The notes under the pieces are model-generated. The model searched no databases. It was not told the origin of the DNA and saw nothing but the letters and a program-made list of their open reading frames with translations. Below, in pieces: positions 30,227-39,126 of a stretch of DNA of 41,178 bases; position 1 is the stretch's first letter; each line of letters begins with the position of its first letter. Source of the stretch: CAYTGR01 sp964437445 (GTDB lineage Bacteria > Chloroflexota > Anaerolineae > B4-G1 > SLSP01); the NCBI GenBank assembly GCA_964437445.1, contig CAYTGR010000047.1, positions 1 through 41,178 of the forward strand, in the 5' to 3' direction. The position numbers were made by a program, and so were the translations under genes.

Positions 30227-32584
30227 ATGACACAATATACATCCGAACCCGTCGGAAAGAATGTGCCGCGTATTGATGCGTTTGAGAAAGTGACCGGTGC
30301 AGCGCAGTATGTGGATGACATGGCCTTCGGCCCCAGCTTGCTCTACGGCAAGCTCGTCCGTAGCCCGTACGCGCACGCGCTGATCAAGCGGATTGACGTG
30401 AGCAAAGCGCTGGCGTTGCCCGGTGTCAAGGCCGTCGTCACCGGCCAGGAAAACCCTACCCGCTTAGGACTTTATCTCAAGGACCGCTTTATTTTTGCCT
30501 ACGACCGGGTGCGCGTCGTCGGCGAGCCGGTGGCGGGCGTGGTCGCTATCACTGAGGAGATTGCCGAGCAGGCTGCCAGGCTGGTGGAGGTGGAGTACGA
30601 GGAACTGCCCCCGGTCTTTGATCCTTATGAGGGAGCACAGCCCGGTGCGCCGTTGATTCACCCGGACCTGGGCAGCTATGAGGTGGTGAACTTTATTTTC
30701 CCGGAGCCGGGGACCAACATCTCGGAGCATTTCAAGCTCCGCAAGGGCAACGTGGAAGAGGCGTGGCCTCGCTGCGCGGCGATTGTGGAAGGGGAGTTCC
30801 ACCTGCCGCAGATTCAGCACGCCCCCATTGAGACCCACGTCGCCATCGCCAAATGGGAGCCTTCCGGACAGGTAACGCTCTGGGCGGCGTCGCAATCGCC
30901 GTTCGCCCAACGGGACTTGATCGCGCAGTGCGTTGGTATTCCCCACGGCAACCTGCGGGTGATCTCCCCCTATGTCGGCGGCGGCTTCGGCGGCAAGGCC
31001 GGCGTTTCCATTGAGGCCAACGTCGTGTTGATGGCGAAGGCGGTGCCGGGGCATCCGGTCAAAGTCCGCATGACCCGTGAGGAGGAGTTCGTCGGCACCA
31101 ACGTCCGCCAGTGCCTGGTCGGCAAGTACCGGATCGGCTGTGACGCGGAAGGCAACCTGCTGGCGATGGAGGTGACCTACTACTTCGGCGGCGGCGCATA
31201 CAACGACTACGGCGTCAACATTGCGCGGGCCGCGGGCTACTCCTGTTCCGGCCCTTACGATTGCCCTAACATCAAGGGGGATTCGTATTGTGTCTACACC
31301 AACCATCCCATCGGCAGCGCGATGCGCGGGTTTGGGATGCCCGAAATCCACTGGGGGCTGGAGCAGATGATGGACCAGCTGGCCGAGAAGATCGGCATGG
31401 ATAAGGCCGAATTCCGGCGGCGCAACTGTGTCCGCACCGGTGACAAGATCCTCACCGGCATGATTATGCCGCAGGTGGACCTGCCGCAGTGCATTGACAA
31501 GGTCACAGCTGCCATTGGCTGGGGCCGGCCGGACAAGCCCTCCGCGCCGCACAAGAGACGCGGCAAGGGAATCGCCATCATGTGGAAGGCGCCGGCGATG
31601 CCACCCAACCCCGGCAGCTCGGCCATTGTCCGCTTCAACGAGGATGCAACGCTCAACGTCTACGTCTCCGGCCAGGAGATCGGGCAGGGCGCGTTCACCG
31701 TCGCGGCGCAGATTGCGGCCCAGGCGTTGGGCATTCCCTACGAATGGGTGCGCGTCTCCGCTAACCCGGTGGATACGAAGTACAGTCCCTATGAATGGCA
31801 AACCGTCGCCAGCCGCCTCACCTGGTCCATGGGCAACGCGGTCAAGGCCGCGGCGGAGCAGGCCCGCGCCCAAATCCTGGAAATCGTGGCAAAGTACTGG
31901 AATGAAGATCCAAAGGATTTGGACATCAAAGAGGGCGTCGTCATCTCCTACAAGACCGAGCGCGAGCAGTCGCTCGCGAAGATGGTGGTCTACGGCCTGC
32001 CCAACGACAATTTTGAGGGTTGGCAGGGCGGCCCGATTGTCGGCAGCGGCAAGTTCATGCCCACCTACGTCACTGGGCTGGACCCGGATACGGGCCAGGG
32101 CACGCGCGCAGTGGTCCACTACACGGTTGGTGCGCAGGCGGTGGACCTGGAGGTAGATACCGAGACCGGCCAGGTGGAGGTCATCAAAATCGCCAGCGCT
32201 TACGATGTGGGCAAAGCGATCAACCCCGACCTGGTGCTGACCCAGATTGAGGGCGGCGCGGTGCACGGCATGAGCTCCGCCTTTGAGGGGATGATGTTTG
32301 ACGCCAAGGGGCGGCTGCGCAACCACAGCTTCGTAGATTACAAGCTGATGACGGCGATGGATATCCCGCACGAGATCCACGGCGACATCGTGGAGACGCC
32401 GTTGGAAGACGGCCCTTGGGGGGCGCGCGGCGTCGGCGAGCATGTCATGGTCCAGACCGCGCCGGCCATCGCTAATGCTCTCTACGATGCGCTGGGCATT
32501 CGCCTCCACGACCTGCCGCTCTCGGCGGAAAAGATCTACCTGGCGCTGCACGCCGGGGATGAAGAGAGCGTCTGCGAACCGTAA
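30227..32584 (+). CDS. Molybdenum hydroxylase large (Mo-binding) subunit, xanthine dehydrogenase type
   Basis: 785 aa, binding the molybdopterin cytosine dinucleotide-type cofactor and hydroxylating the substrate. Motifs: VGGGFGGK (250-257), AMRGFGMPE (365-373), GQEIGQGAFTVAAQIAAQALG, and the catalytic Glu738 in GARGVGEHVM. The RGFG loop is the xanthine dehydrogenase / aldehyde oxidase form; aerobic CO dehydrogenase has the AYRCSFR loop, which is absent, so this is not CoxL form I. The substrate is probably an N-heterocycle; purine is favoured by the nearby adenine deaminase and BMP transporter, but a nicotinate- or pyrimidine-like substrate is not excluded. AAAGGAG precedes the ATG. A 13-bp hairpin follows. 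No XdhC-like maturation gene is in the window. Confidence 0.92.
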   Translation: MTQYTSEPVGKNVPRIDAFEKVTGAAQYVDDMAFGPSLLYGKLVRSPYAHALIKRIDVSKALALPGVKAVVTGQENPTRLGLYLKDRFIFAYDRVRVVGEPVAGVVAITEEIAEQAARLVEVEYEELPPVFDPYEGAQPGAPLIHPDLGSYEVVNFIFPEPGTNISEHFKLRKGNVEEAWPRCAAIVEGEFHLPQIQHAPIETHVAIAKWEPSGQVTLWAASQSPFAQRDLIAQCVGIPHGNLRVISPYVGGGFGGKAGVSIEANVVLMAKAVPGHPVKVRMTREEEFVGTNVRQCLVGKYRIGCDAEGNLLAMEVTYYFGGGAYNDYGVNIARAAGYSCSGPYDCPNIKGDSYCVYTNHPIGSAMRGFGMPEIHWGLEQMMDQLAEKIGMDKAEFRRRNCVRTGDKILTGMIMPQVDLPQCIDKVTAAIGWGRPDKPSAPHKRRGKGIAIMWKAPAMPPNPGSSAIVRFNEDATLNVYVSGQEIGQGAFTVAAQIAAQALGIPYEWVRVSANPVDTKYSPYEWQTVASRLTWSMGNAVKAAAEQARAQILEIVAKYWNEDPKDLDIKEGVVISYKTEREQSLAKMVVYGLPNDNFEGWQGGPIVGSGKFMPTYVTGLDPDTGQGTRAVVHYTVGAQAVDLEVDTETGQVEVIKIASAYDVGKAINPDLVLTQIEGGAVHGMSSAFEGMMFDAKGRLRNHSFVDYKLMTAMDIPHEIHGDIVETPLEDGPWGARGVGEHVMVQTAPAIANALYDALGIRLHDLPLSAEKIYLALHAGDEESVCEP

Positions 32585-32590
32585 GCGGGC

Positions 32591-32624
32591 AGGCGTGGGG
32601 CGTGCCTGAGGACGCCCCACGCCT
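32591..32624. terminator. 13-bp hairpin between convergent genes
   Basis: AGGCGTGGGGCGT (32591-32603) and ACGCCCCACGCCT (32612-32624) pair perfectly around an 8-nt loop. There is no T-run on either strand, but its place between the two convergent stop codons suggests a bidirectional transcript end. Confidence 0.55.
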
Positions 32625-32630
32625 GAGGTC

Positions 32631-33479
32631 TCAAACGAGCCGGGCGACAAATTCGGCGAACGTCGTGGGGGGGCGTCCCAGCAACCAGCGCAGGACGTTG
32701 GGATTACCCCAGAACCCGAAGCGTTCGTAGTACCTGAACATTTTCAAGAGGGTCTCAACCTGATAGCCATCCAGGCCGGCTTGCCGGGCGTTGTGCTCCC
32801 AGGTCTCTAAGGGCACGGCCTCGGCCTGGACGGGGCGGCCCAGGCGCGCGCTTAAGATGGCAGCGACTTCGGCCTGGGTCAATGTTTCGGCGCCGGCCAG
32901 CTCGTAAATTGCGCCGACGTGACCGGGTTGCGTCAGCACTAACGCCGCGACGGTGGCCACGTCGTCCAGGTCCACCATGCCCAGCCGTGTCTCCACGGCG
33001 TAGGGCACGGGATACCGGCCCTGCCCGGTAATCGCTTGCCAGTAAGCCAGGACATTTTGCATGTAGGCTATTGGTTGTAAAATGGTGAAAGGCAGGCCGG
33101 ATTCAAAGAGCTGCTCTTCTACCCGCAGCTTGCCCCAGTGGTGGGGCATGGCTTCCACCTGGGGATGGAGCACGGAATGGTAGACGAAGTGTTCCACCCC
33201 GGCGGCGCGGGCGGCGGCAATGGCCAGCGCGGCCACTTCCGGCTCGACGGGATGCATGTTCGGGCAGATGTAGTAGACGGCCCGGATGCCCTGCATGGCC
33301 TGGGCCAACGTGGCCGCCGCCCCCAGGTCACCGGCGAGCGTTTCTTGGGCGCCTAAAGCGGCCACAGTGGCGCTTTGTTCCGGGTGATGGACGAGAGCGC
33401 GGACAGGTTCGCCCTGAGTGCTGAGGGCGCGGAGCACGGCCCGTCCGGTTTTACCGGCAGCCCCAATGACGAGAATCAT
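32631..33479 (-). CDS. NmrA-like NAD(P)-binding reductase
   Basis: 282 aa, atypical short-chain dehydrogenase of the NmrA/HSCARG or quinone-oxidoreductase (QorB-like) group. The nucleotide-binding loop GxxGxxG is at 6-12 (VIGAAGKTGRAVL). Motifs HFVYHSVLHPQ, LPFTILQPIAYMQN and LGMVDLDDVATVAALVL fit the family. Some members are redox sensors rather than enzymes, and the canonical Tyr-x3-Lys is not evident. AAGGAGG before the ATG at 33479 is strong. It is the only minus-strand gene in the 22.9-41.1 kb region, splitting the hydroxylase genes from the transporter operon; a role in that pathway is not shown. Confidence 0.85.
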   Translation of the reverse strand: MILVIGAAGKTGRAVLRALSTQGEPVRALVHHPEQSATVAALGAQETLAGDLGAAATLAQAMQGIRAVYYICPNMHPVEPEVAALAIAAARAAGVEHFVYHSVLHPQVEAMPHHWGKLRVEEQLFESGLPFTILQPIAYMQNVLAYWQAITGQGRYPVPYAVETRLGMVDLDDVATVAALVLTQPGHVGAIYELAGAETLTQAEVAAILSARLGRPVQAEAVPLETWEHNARQAGLDGYQVETLLKMFRYYERFGFWGNPNVLRWLLGRPPTTFAEFVARLV

Positions 33480-33609
33480 GGACGACCTCCTTATGAATTG
33501 GGTTGTTTACTAAGGAGATCATAACATAGAAACGGCCAGGGAAAACTCCCTGCTGTTTGTCAGTTTTTCTTTACACTACATTCCATTTACTTTTTGAAGG
33601 AGGAGCACT

Positions 33610-34620
33610 ATGAGTAAGCGGTTGTTGTCCATGTTGGTGGTGTTCTCTATGCTGGCATTGATGGCGGTGCAATGTACGGCGTCACCCACTGCCACGACAG
33701 TGCCAACCACCAAGTATAAGCTGGCGGCCATTTTCCCCGGCGTGATCACCGATGCAGACTACAACACGCTGGGCTATGTGGCCGTGACCGCGGTCAAGTC
33801 GGACCTGGGCGTAGAAGTAGCCTACTCCGAGAGCGTGGCCGTGCCGGATGTGGAACGTGTCATGCGTGAATACCTGGACGCCGGTTACAATATCATCTGG
33901 ACGCACGGTGGGCAGTTCATCAGCCAGACGCAGGCGCTGGCCGAGCAATTTAAGGACGTGACCTTCATTGCCGAGACGGATGCCCCCGTGGAAAATGCGC
34001 CGGCCAATCTGTGGGTGATTGACCGCAACTTCCAGGTGGGGTTCTACGCGATTGGGGCCCTGGCGGCCAAGCAGACTCAGACCGGCAAGATCGGCTACAT
34101 CGGCGGGTTGACGTTGCCTTTCTCCTATTCGGAAGTCCGCGCGATGCAGCAGGCCCTCAAGGATATGGGCTCCACGGCGGAGCTCAAGACCGTCTGGGCC
34201 GGGGATTTCAACGATCCCACCAAGGCGCGCTCGGTGGCGGATGCAATGATCGCCGAAGGCGTGGATGTGATCGTCGGGTCGCTCAACCTGGGCATGTTCG
34301 GCGTGTTTGAATCGGTGAAGGCGGCGAGCACTCCGGTGCTGGTCATTGCCAAGTACACCGACAAGAGCTCCTATGCGCCCAAGAACTGCATCACGTCGCT
34401 GCTTTACGATTTCGCCGGCCCGCTGAAGGAAATCGTGCAGAAGAGCATGAACGGCGAGCGGGGCGGGTACTATCCGCTGGGCTTTGCCACCGGCGTGGCC
34501 CTGCAAATGCCGCTGAAGAATGTGCCGGAGACGCTGACGCCTGAAATACAACAGGTCATTGATGACATCAAGAACGGCAAGATTCAGGTGATCAAAGACA
34601 ATTCGGCAATTGAACAGTAG
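33610..34620 (+). CDS. BMP family ABC transporter substrate-binding lipoprotein
   Basis: 336 aa. Basic membrane protein (BMP/PnrA/YufN-like) family, extracellular binding component of a purine-nucleoside-type importer. Signal peptide 1-21 with a lipid-attachment Cys22; the lipobox reads AVQC, with Gln at -1 where Gly, Ala or Ser is usual. Family motifs include KLAAIFPGVITDADYNTLGY, ADAMIAEGVDVIVGSLN and a C-terminal LTPEIQQVIDDIKNGKIQV. Members bind nucleosides, purines or autoinducer-like ligands. AAGGAGG precedes the ATG. A 17-bp hairpin separates it from the ATPase gene, an arrangement that often raises binding-protein transcript over the permease genes. Confidence 0.92.
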   Translation: MSKRLLSMLVVFSMLALMAVQCTASPTATTVPTTKYKLAAIFPGVITDADYNTLGYVAVTAVKSDLGVEVAYSESVAVPDVERVMREYLDAGYNIIWTHGGQFISQTQALAEQFKDVTFIAETDAPVENAPANLWVIDRNFQVGFYAIGALAAKQTQTGKIGYIGGLTLPFSYSEVRAMQQALKDMGSTAELKTVWAGDFNDPTKARSVADAMIAEGVDVIVGSLNLGMFGVFESVKAASTPVLVIAKYTDKSSYAPKNCITSLLYDFAGPLKEIVQKSMNGERGGYYPLGFATGVALQMPLKNVPETLTPEIQQVIDDIKNGKIQVIKDNSAIEQ

Positions 34621-34634
34621 ACGACTGTAGATGA

Positions 34635-34676
34635 CCGGGAGTGCGTGCGCCGTGAAGGCGTGCGCACTCCTCCCGG
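34635..34676 (+). promoter_or_regulatory. Intercistronic stem-loop after the binding-protein gene
   Basis: CCGGGAG (34635-34641) pairs with CTCCCGG (34670-34676), and TGCGTGCGCC (34642-34651) with GGCGTGCGCA (34657-34666), the latter with two G-U pairs; one 3-nt bulge and a GTGAA loop. It lacks a T-run and lies 14 nt after the stop codon, so it is more likely an mRNA-stability element than a full terminator. Confidence 0.6.
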
Positions 34677-34701
34677 CGGAGAACGTACAGCGAGTGGCAC
34701 A

Positions 34702-36243
34702 ATGAATGACGTGACTTTACTCACGATGACAGGGATCCGTAAATCGTTTGGCACCCTGGTGGCGCTAAACGACGTTAATTTCCAGCTTCAACGCCGGGAG
34801 ATCCACGGGCTTTTGGGTGGCAACGGCGCCGGGAAGACGACACTGATGAATATCCTCTATGGCCTCTACAAGGCCGATGGCGGTGAGATCCGCCTGCGCG
34901 GACAGGCGGTGGATATTCAATCACCCCGCGACGCGCTCCAGCACGGCATTGGTATGGTGCATCAGCATTTCCTCCAGGTGCAACGGTTCACCGTGGTGGA
35001 AAATATTGTGCTGGGGACGGCTGTTAAACGCCGTCTGACGTTGAAACTGGATGAGGAAACGCAGCGGATCAAGGACCTGGCCGAGCGGTTTGGCCTGGAA
35101 GTAGATCCGCTGGCAGTGGTGGAGGACCTGCCAATGGGGGCACGGCAGAAGGTGGAGATCCTCAAGGCTCTCTACCGGGGCGTGGACGTGCTAATTTTGG
35201 ATGAGCCGACGACCAGCTTGACCCCGCAGGAAGTGGATGGCCTCTTTCAATCGCTGCGTTTGATGGTTAATGAAGGGTTGAGCATTGTGTTCATTACCCA
35301 CAAGCTGCGCGAGGTGTTGAGCGTTTGTGACCGGATTTCGGTCCTGCGCAATGGGCAGAACGTGTTGACCTTGCGGCGCGACGAGGCCACGGAAGAAGCT
35401 TTCGTCCGGGCCATGGTGGGCGAGGAGATGGACCTGGCTAATAGCGTCATGTTCTCGGCGGCTGAGCGCGCGCCGGTCGTGAGCGAACGCCCGGTCTTGC
35501 GGGTGGCGGACCTTCGGGTGAGCGGTGAGGGCAACGTGCCGCTGGTGGACAACGTGACGTTGGCCGTGCGCGAGGGAGAAATTCTCGGCGTGGCGGGGGT
35601 GGCCGGCAACGGGCAGCGCGAACTGGCCGAAGCCATTTTGGGATTGCGCCCGCTGGCCGCCGGGCAGGTGTTCATCGGTGACCTGAATGTGGCGACGACT
35701 CCGACCGCGCAGCTGTTGGAGCAGGGCCTCAGTTACATTCCAGAAGATCGGTTACACGATGGCGCCTTGCCGCAGGCCACGGTGGCGCACAACCTCATTC
35801 TGGGGACGCAGCATCAGCCCCCCTATAGCCATCGCGGTTTTCTCAATTGGGGGACGATTTTCCAGACTGCCGAGCGGTTGATTGGCGAGTACAACATCAA
35901 AACTTCGGGGCCGCATGAGGCTGCGGCGAATCTTTCCGGTGGTAATATCCAACGTTTGTTGGTGGCCCGGGCTTTTTCGCGTCCTTCCCGGCTGCTTGTG
36001 GCGCACAACCCTACCCGCGGGTTGGATATTCCTTCTATGGACTACGTGTACACGAAGCTGCTGGAGCGTAAACAGCAGGGTATGGCAACGTTACTCATTT
36101 CCGAAGACCTGGATGAGTTGTTGCTGATGAGTGACCGCATTGCGGTCATTTATCGCGGTGCCATCGTTGGGGTGTTGCAACGAGGTGCCTTTGACAAGTA
36201 TGAGATAGGACGGATGATGAGCGGTGTCAGAACAAGCGCATAA
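34702..36243 (+). CDS. ABC transporter ATP-binding protein with two ABC domains (nucleoside/purine importer)
   Basis: 513 aa from the ATG at 34702. First domain: Walker A GGNGAGKTT (39-47), a signature loop degenerated to LPMGARQK as in YufO-type proteins, and Walker B VLILDEPTTSLTP. Second domain: Walker A replaced by GVAGNGQREL, signature LSGGNIQRLLVAR, then HNPTRGLDI, as is usual for this carbohydrate/nucleoside (CUT2-like) group. It energises the permeases encoded downstream. The longer in-frame start at 34645 would read through the hairpin at 34635-34676 and encode an arginine-rich tail unlike the family, so 34702 is preferred, though its ribosome site is weak. The last 20 bp overlap the next gene. 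Confidence 0.93.
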   Translation: MNDVTLLTMTGIRKSFGTLVALNDVNFQLQRREIHGLLGGNGAGKTTLMNILYGLYKADGGEIRLRGQAVDIQSPRDALQHGIGMVHQHFLQVQRFTVVENIVLGTAVKRRLTLKLDEETQRIKDLAERFGLEVDPLAVVEDLPMGARQKVEILKALYRGVDVLILDEPTTSLTPQEVDGLFQSLRLMVNEGLSIVFITHKLREVLSVCDRISVLRNGQNVLTLRRDEATEEAFVRAMVGEEMDLANSVMFSAAERAPVVSERPVLRVADLRVSGEGNVPLVDNVTLAVREGEILGVAGVAGNGQRELAEAILGLRPLAAGQVFIGDLNVATTPTAQLLEQGLSYIPEDRLHDGALPQATVAHNLILGTQHQPPYSHRGFLNWGTIFQTAERLIGEYNIKTSGPHEAAANLSGGNIQRLLVARAFSRPSRLLVAHNPTRGLDIPSMDYVYTKLLERKQQGMATLLISEDLDELLLMSDRIAVIYRGAIVGVLQRGAFDKYEIGRMMSGVRTSA

Positions 36244-37273
36244 ACCAACCTTGAAGGCCAGCGGTCAGGCCTTGCTTCGCCTGTTAGGACCGTATATCAT
36301 CGCTGTGGCAGTGTCACTGGCCGTGGCGGGGGTTTTCATCGGCGCGATGGGGTTTAACGTGCCGCGCGCCTATAGCACAATTCTGTTCACCTCTTTCAGG
36401 ACCCCCACTGGTTTTGTGCAGACGCTGCTAAAATTTGCGCCCTTGCTGTTACAGGCACTGGCTTTTACCATCCCGCTGGCGGCCGGCAAATTCAACATTG
36501 GCGGTGAGGGGCAGCTCATTGTCGGGGCCATTGGGGCAGCGGCGGTGGGGATCCTTTTCCCCGATTTACCCCCGGCGCTTCTGTTGCCCCTGGTGTTGTT
36601 GGGCGGGATCGTCGCGGGGGCGCTGTGGGGCGCGATTCCCGGCTGGCTCCTGTACCAGTTCGGTATGAACGAAATCCTCACCACCGTGCTGATGAATTTT
36701 GTCTCATTCAATTTGATCAACTACATTGCGACCGCGATCTGGCCTGACCCGGCGGCCGGTCATCCCACCACCGTTCCCATCGGGGCCGGGGGATACCTGC
36801 CCTTGTTGGTAGGCAATCCGCCCCTCCATAGTGGGATTCTGCTGGCCCTCTTCATTGGGGCCGGGGTTTATATCTACACCACCCGTACCACAGCCGGCTA
36901 TGAGCTGGTAGCCACCGGGGCTAACCCGCGCGCCGCGCAGGTTTACGGGATTAACACCCGGCGGCTGTTCATCTTCTCCCTGGTGCTGGCCGGCGCGCTG
37001 GCCGGGCTTTCCGGGGCGGTAGAAGTGGCCGGCGTGCAGCACCGGCTGATTGAAGGACTGCAATCCAATTACCAGACGCTGGGGTTGTTGATCGGCTTGA
37101 TTGCAAAAGGGAATAGTCTGGCGGTGCCCTTTGTCGCCTTCTTCATCGCGGTCCTGGAGGTGGGGGCGAGCGCTTTACAACGCACCATGATGATCCCCGT
37201 GGAGATGGTCTTCATCGTGGAAGCCCTGGTGTTGCTGTTTGTGCTGTTATCTGATGTGATCAGGAGGCGGTAA
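36224..37273 (+). CDS. ABC transporter permease, YufP-like (first membrane subunit)
   Basis: 349 aa, BPD_transp_2 / RbsC-like permease with about ten membrane helices. The conserved family segment FNIGGEGQLIVGAIGAA is present, with MNEILTTVLMNFVSFNLINY and the late loop GANPRAAQVYGIN that contacts the ATPase. It starts with GTG at 36224, inside the end of the ATPase gene, so translation is probably coupled. With the next gene it forms the heterodimeric channel of the nucleoside/purine importer. Confidence 0.92.
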   Translation: MSEQAHKPTLKASGQALLRLLGPYIIAVAVSLAVAGVFIGAMGFNVPRAYSTILFTSFRTPTGFVQTLLKFAPLLLQALAFTIPLAAGKFNIGGEGQLIVGAIGAAAVGILFPDLPPALLLPLVLLGGIVAGALWGAIPGWLLYQFGMNEILTTVLMNFVSFNLINYIATAIWPDPAAGHPTTVPIGAGGYLPLLVGNPPLHSGILLALFIGAGVYIYTTRTTAGYELVATGANPRAAQVYGINTRRLFIFSLVLAGALAGLSGAVEVAGVQHRLIEGLQSNYQTLGLLIGLIAKGNSLAVPFVAFFIAVLEVGASALQRTMMIPVEMVFIVEALVLLFVLLSDVIRRR

Positions 37274-37274
37274 G

Positions 37275-38219
37275 GTGGGCCAGACAGAGCTACAGATTAT
37301 CACCTTTGCGAAGCTGGTGTTGCTCACCCTGGTGCCCTATGTGCTGGCCGGACAGGGGACCATGCTGGGCGGGCGGACCGGGGTCTTCAACGTGGCGCAA
37401 GAAGGGATTATGCTGGTCGGCGCTTCGGTGGGCTTCCTGGGCGGCTATCTTTACGGCAACCTGTTGTATGGCCTGTTGCTGGCGATGCTGGTGGGCGGAC
37501 TGTTTGGCCTGGCGCTGGCCTATTTCACCACGACGTTGAAAATGGATCAGTTCGTGATCGGTCTGGCGCTGTTCTTCATCGGGGTAGGCCTTTCCACGCT
37601 CTTTTATAAGCTGGTGATCGGCGTGACCCTGACGCCGCCGTTGGTCCCCACCTTGCCCAACCTGGCGATCCCCTTGCTCAGCAAAATCCCTTATCTGGGG
37701 CCGGTACTCTTTGACCAGAATGGCCTGGTCTATTTTGCGGTCTTGCTTTCGGTGGGCCTGTACTACTTTCTTTACCGGACCAGCACCGGGTTGGAGTTAC
37801 GGGCGGTGGGCGAGAACCCCAAAGCCGCGGATAGCCTCGGTGTGAACGTGGTCTTGATGCGGTACGTGACCACGGTGATCGGGGGGATGCTGATGGGGCT
37901 GGCTGGGGCTTATCTGCCCCTGGTCTATACCGGCACATTCACGGAGGGGATGGTGCGGGGACGCGGCTGGCTTTCCATCGCCCTGACCTTCTTTGGCGGT
38001 TGGAGCCCCCATCTGATCTTCTTCGGCTCGCTCTTCTTTGCCGTGATTGAGGTGCTCTCTTTCCATTTGCAAGTGGGGGGCAGCACCATCCCTTACCAGT
38101 TCCTGTTGATGTTGCCCTATATCGCTACCATTCTGGTGATGCTGCCGGCCTTCCGGTCGGTGCGGGCCCCCGCGGCACTGGGCCAAAACTACGACCGCGA
38201 GAAGCGGAATCTGGCGTGA
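37275..38219 (+). CDS. ABC transporter permease, YufQ-like (second membrane subunit)
   Basis: 314 aa with eight to nine predicted membrane helices; the shorter partner of the permease pair. Family motifs: GGRTGVFNVAQEGIMLVGA near the N-terminus and LRAVGENPKAADSLGVNV in the ATPase-coupling loop, then GGMLMGLAGAYLPL. It starts with GTG at 37275, seven bases after AGGAGG and one base after the previous stop codon. It completes a binding-protein, ATPase, permease, permease operon. A palindrome GGGACGTCCC lies at 38223-38232 just after the stop. Confidence 0.92.
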   Translation: MGQTELQIITFAKLVLLTLVPYVLAGQGTMLGGRTGVFNVAQEGIMLVGASVGFLGGYLYGNLLYGLLLAMLVGGLFGLALAYFTTTLKMDQFVIGLALFFIGVGLSTLFYKLVIGVTLTPPLVPTLPNLAIPLLSKIPYLGPVLFDQNGLVYFAVLLSVGLYYFLYRTSTGLELRAVGENPKAADSLGVNVVLMRYVTTVIGGMLMGLAGAYLPLVYTGTFTEGMVRGRGWLSIALTFFGGWSPHLIFFGSLFFAVIEVLSFHLQVGGSTIPYQFLLMLPYIATILVMLPAFRSVRAPAALGQNYDREKRNLA

Positions 38220-38277
38220 GCAGGGACGTCCCCTCAGGACGTTGCACAAAATATCATTTTCTTAAGGAGTGTGGGCT

Positions 38278-39000
38278 ATGAGACTACCTAAACCGGAACC
38301 CGTCACCAAAGAACAGGTGACCTTTGATGTGGAGGAAATTGAACCCTTCCTGCAAGCGCTGCCCATGGACATGAAGCCATGGCCGACGGCGATGATCACG
38401 CTGAAAGATGGCAAGGTCATGGTTATCCGCGCGGCGCGGAAGGATGAGGTGCCCTTGATGCTCCCGTATATGGAAAAACTCATGAAAGTGGAGCATGATT
38501 TCTACGACATCGTGGGCGTCCGCGTCTATGCCGAACTGCTGGGCTGGTACCGCAATCGCCTGAAGGATCCCTACGTCCTGGTGGGCTTGATTGATGGCGT
38601 GCTGGCCGGGTTTGCCAATGGCCGGATGTTGAATGAGGACATTAATATTAGCCATCACACGATGACGTTCATTCGCAAGGGCCAGATCGGCACCGTGATG
38701 TACTACTGCAAAGCGTATTATGCTTTTGAGGTGCTCGGCTGCAAGGAATTCTGGTCCACGTTTGAGAGCTACAACGGGTGGCGGCTGGGTTTCCAGACCG
38801 TCCAGCCGAGCTATCCCTGGCCGGAGTACCAGCACGAGCTGGGCGGCGCGGCCGTCTACTATATGACCCGCGAACGCTGGTTTAAGTTCCTCAAAAACTA
38901 CGTCCGCGATCAGGTGGGCGCTGATCTGGTCTTTGAGGTGCCGGAGGAGATTGTCAAGGTCAACGAAACGATGACCGTGCCAGAGGAGATCGTGGTCTGA
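38278..39000 (+). CDS. GNAT-like protein B of unknown function
   Basis: 240 aa, homologous along its whole length to protein A at 27688; by eye well over half of residues are identical, including HDFYDIVGxRVYAE, GFANGR, YAFEVLG, ESYNGW and QPSYPWPEYQHELGG. The same GNAT-like core is visible (MVIRAARKDEVPLMLPYM ... LVGLIDGVLAGFANGR), with a weak cofactor loop (RKGQIGT). AAGGAG eight bases upstream fixes the ATG at 38278 rather than an in-frame GTG at 38269. The two homologues bracket the hydroxylase and transporter genes, which suggests a linked role such as modifying a pathway intermediate or sensing acyl-CoA. That is inference; no function is known to me. Confidence 0.6.
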   Translation: MRLPKPEPVTKEQVTFDVEEIEPFLQALPMDMKPWPTAMITLKDGKVMVIRAARKDEVPLMLPYMEKLMKVEHDFYDIVGVRVYAELLGWYRNRLKDPYVLVGLIDGVLAGFANGRMLNEDINISHHTMTFIRKGQIGTVMYYCKAYYAFEVLGCKEFWSTFESYNGWRLGFQTVQPSYPWPEYQHELGGAAVYYMTRERWFKFLKNYVRDQVGADLVFEVPEEIVKVNETMTVPEEIVV

Positions 39001-39020
39001 GCTGGCCGCACCCGGTGACG

Positions 39021-39053
39021 CATCCCGGTTCGCGTATCGTACGGGCCGGGATG
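39021..39053 (+). terminator. Hairpin after GNAT-like gene B
   Basis: CATCCCGG (39021-39028) and CCGGGATG (39046-39053) pair perfectly, with an inner CGTA/TACG. It lies 20 bp after the stop codon. With no T-run it is a transcript-end or stability hairpin rather than a standard terminator. Confidence 0.45.
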
Positions 39054-39060
39054 TCTACCC

Positions 39061-39120
39061 GGTCTGAGACCGTTCGCCGGAAACTATTGACACCACCTCA
39101 AACTGGGGCTATACTATAAT
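39061..39120 (+). promoter_or_regulatory. Strong promoter of fdrA with upstream palindrome
   Basis: TTGACA (39087-39092), a 17-bp spacer and TATACT (39110-39115), with a second TATAAT (39115-39120) overlapping. Transcription should start near 39122-39127. GGTCT-G-AGACC (39061-39071) is a perfect palindrome 15 bp upstream of the -35 and a candidate operator. Confidence 0.8.
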
Positions 39121-39126
39121 TTGTTC

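Noticed and set aside
30227..32584. Aerobic carbon monoxide dehydrogenase large subunit (CoxL form I)
   Set aside because: The CO-dehydrogenase active-site loop AYRCSFR is absent; the protein has AMRGFG, the xanthine dehydrogenase type.
30464..32650. Long open frame antisense to the Mo subunit
   Set aside because: It mirrors the GC-rich codon pattern of the real gene, has low-complexity composition and no family motif.
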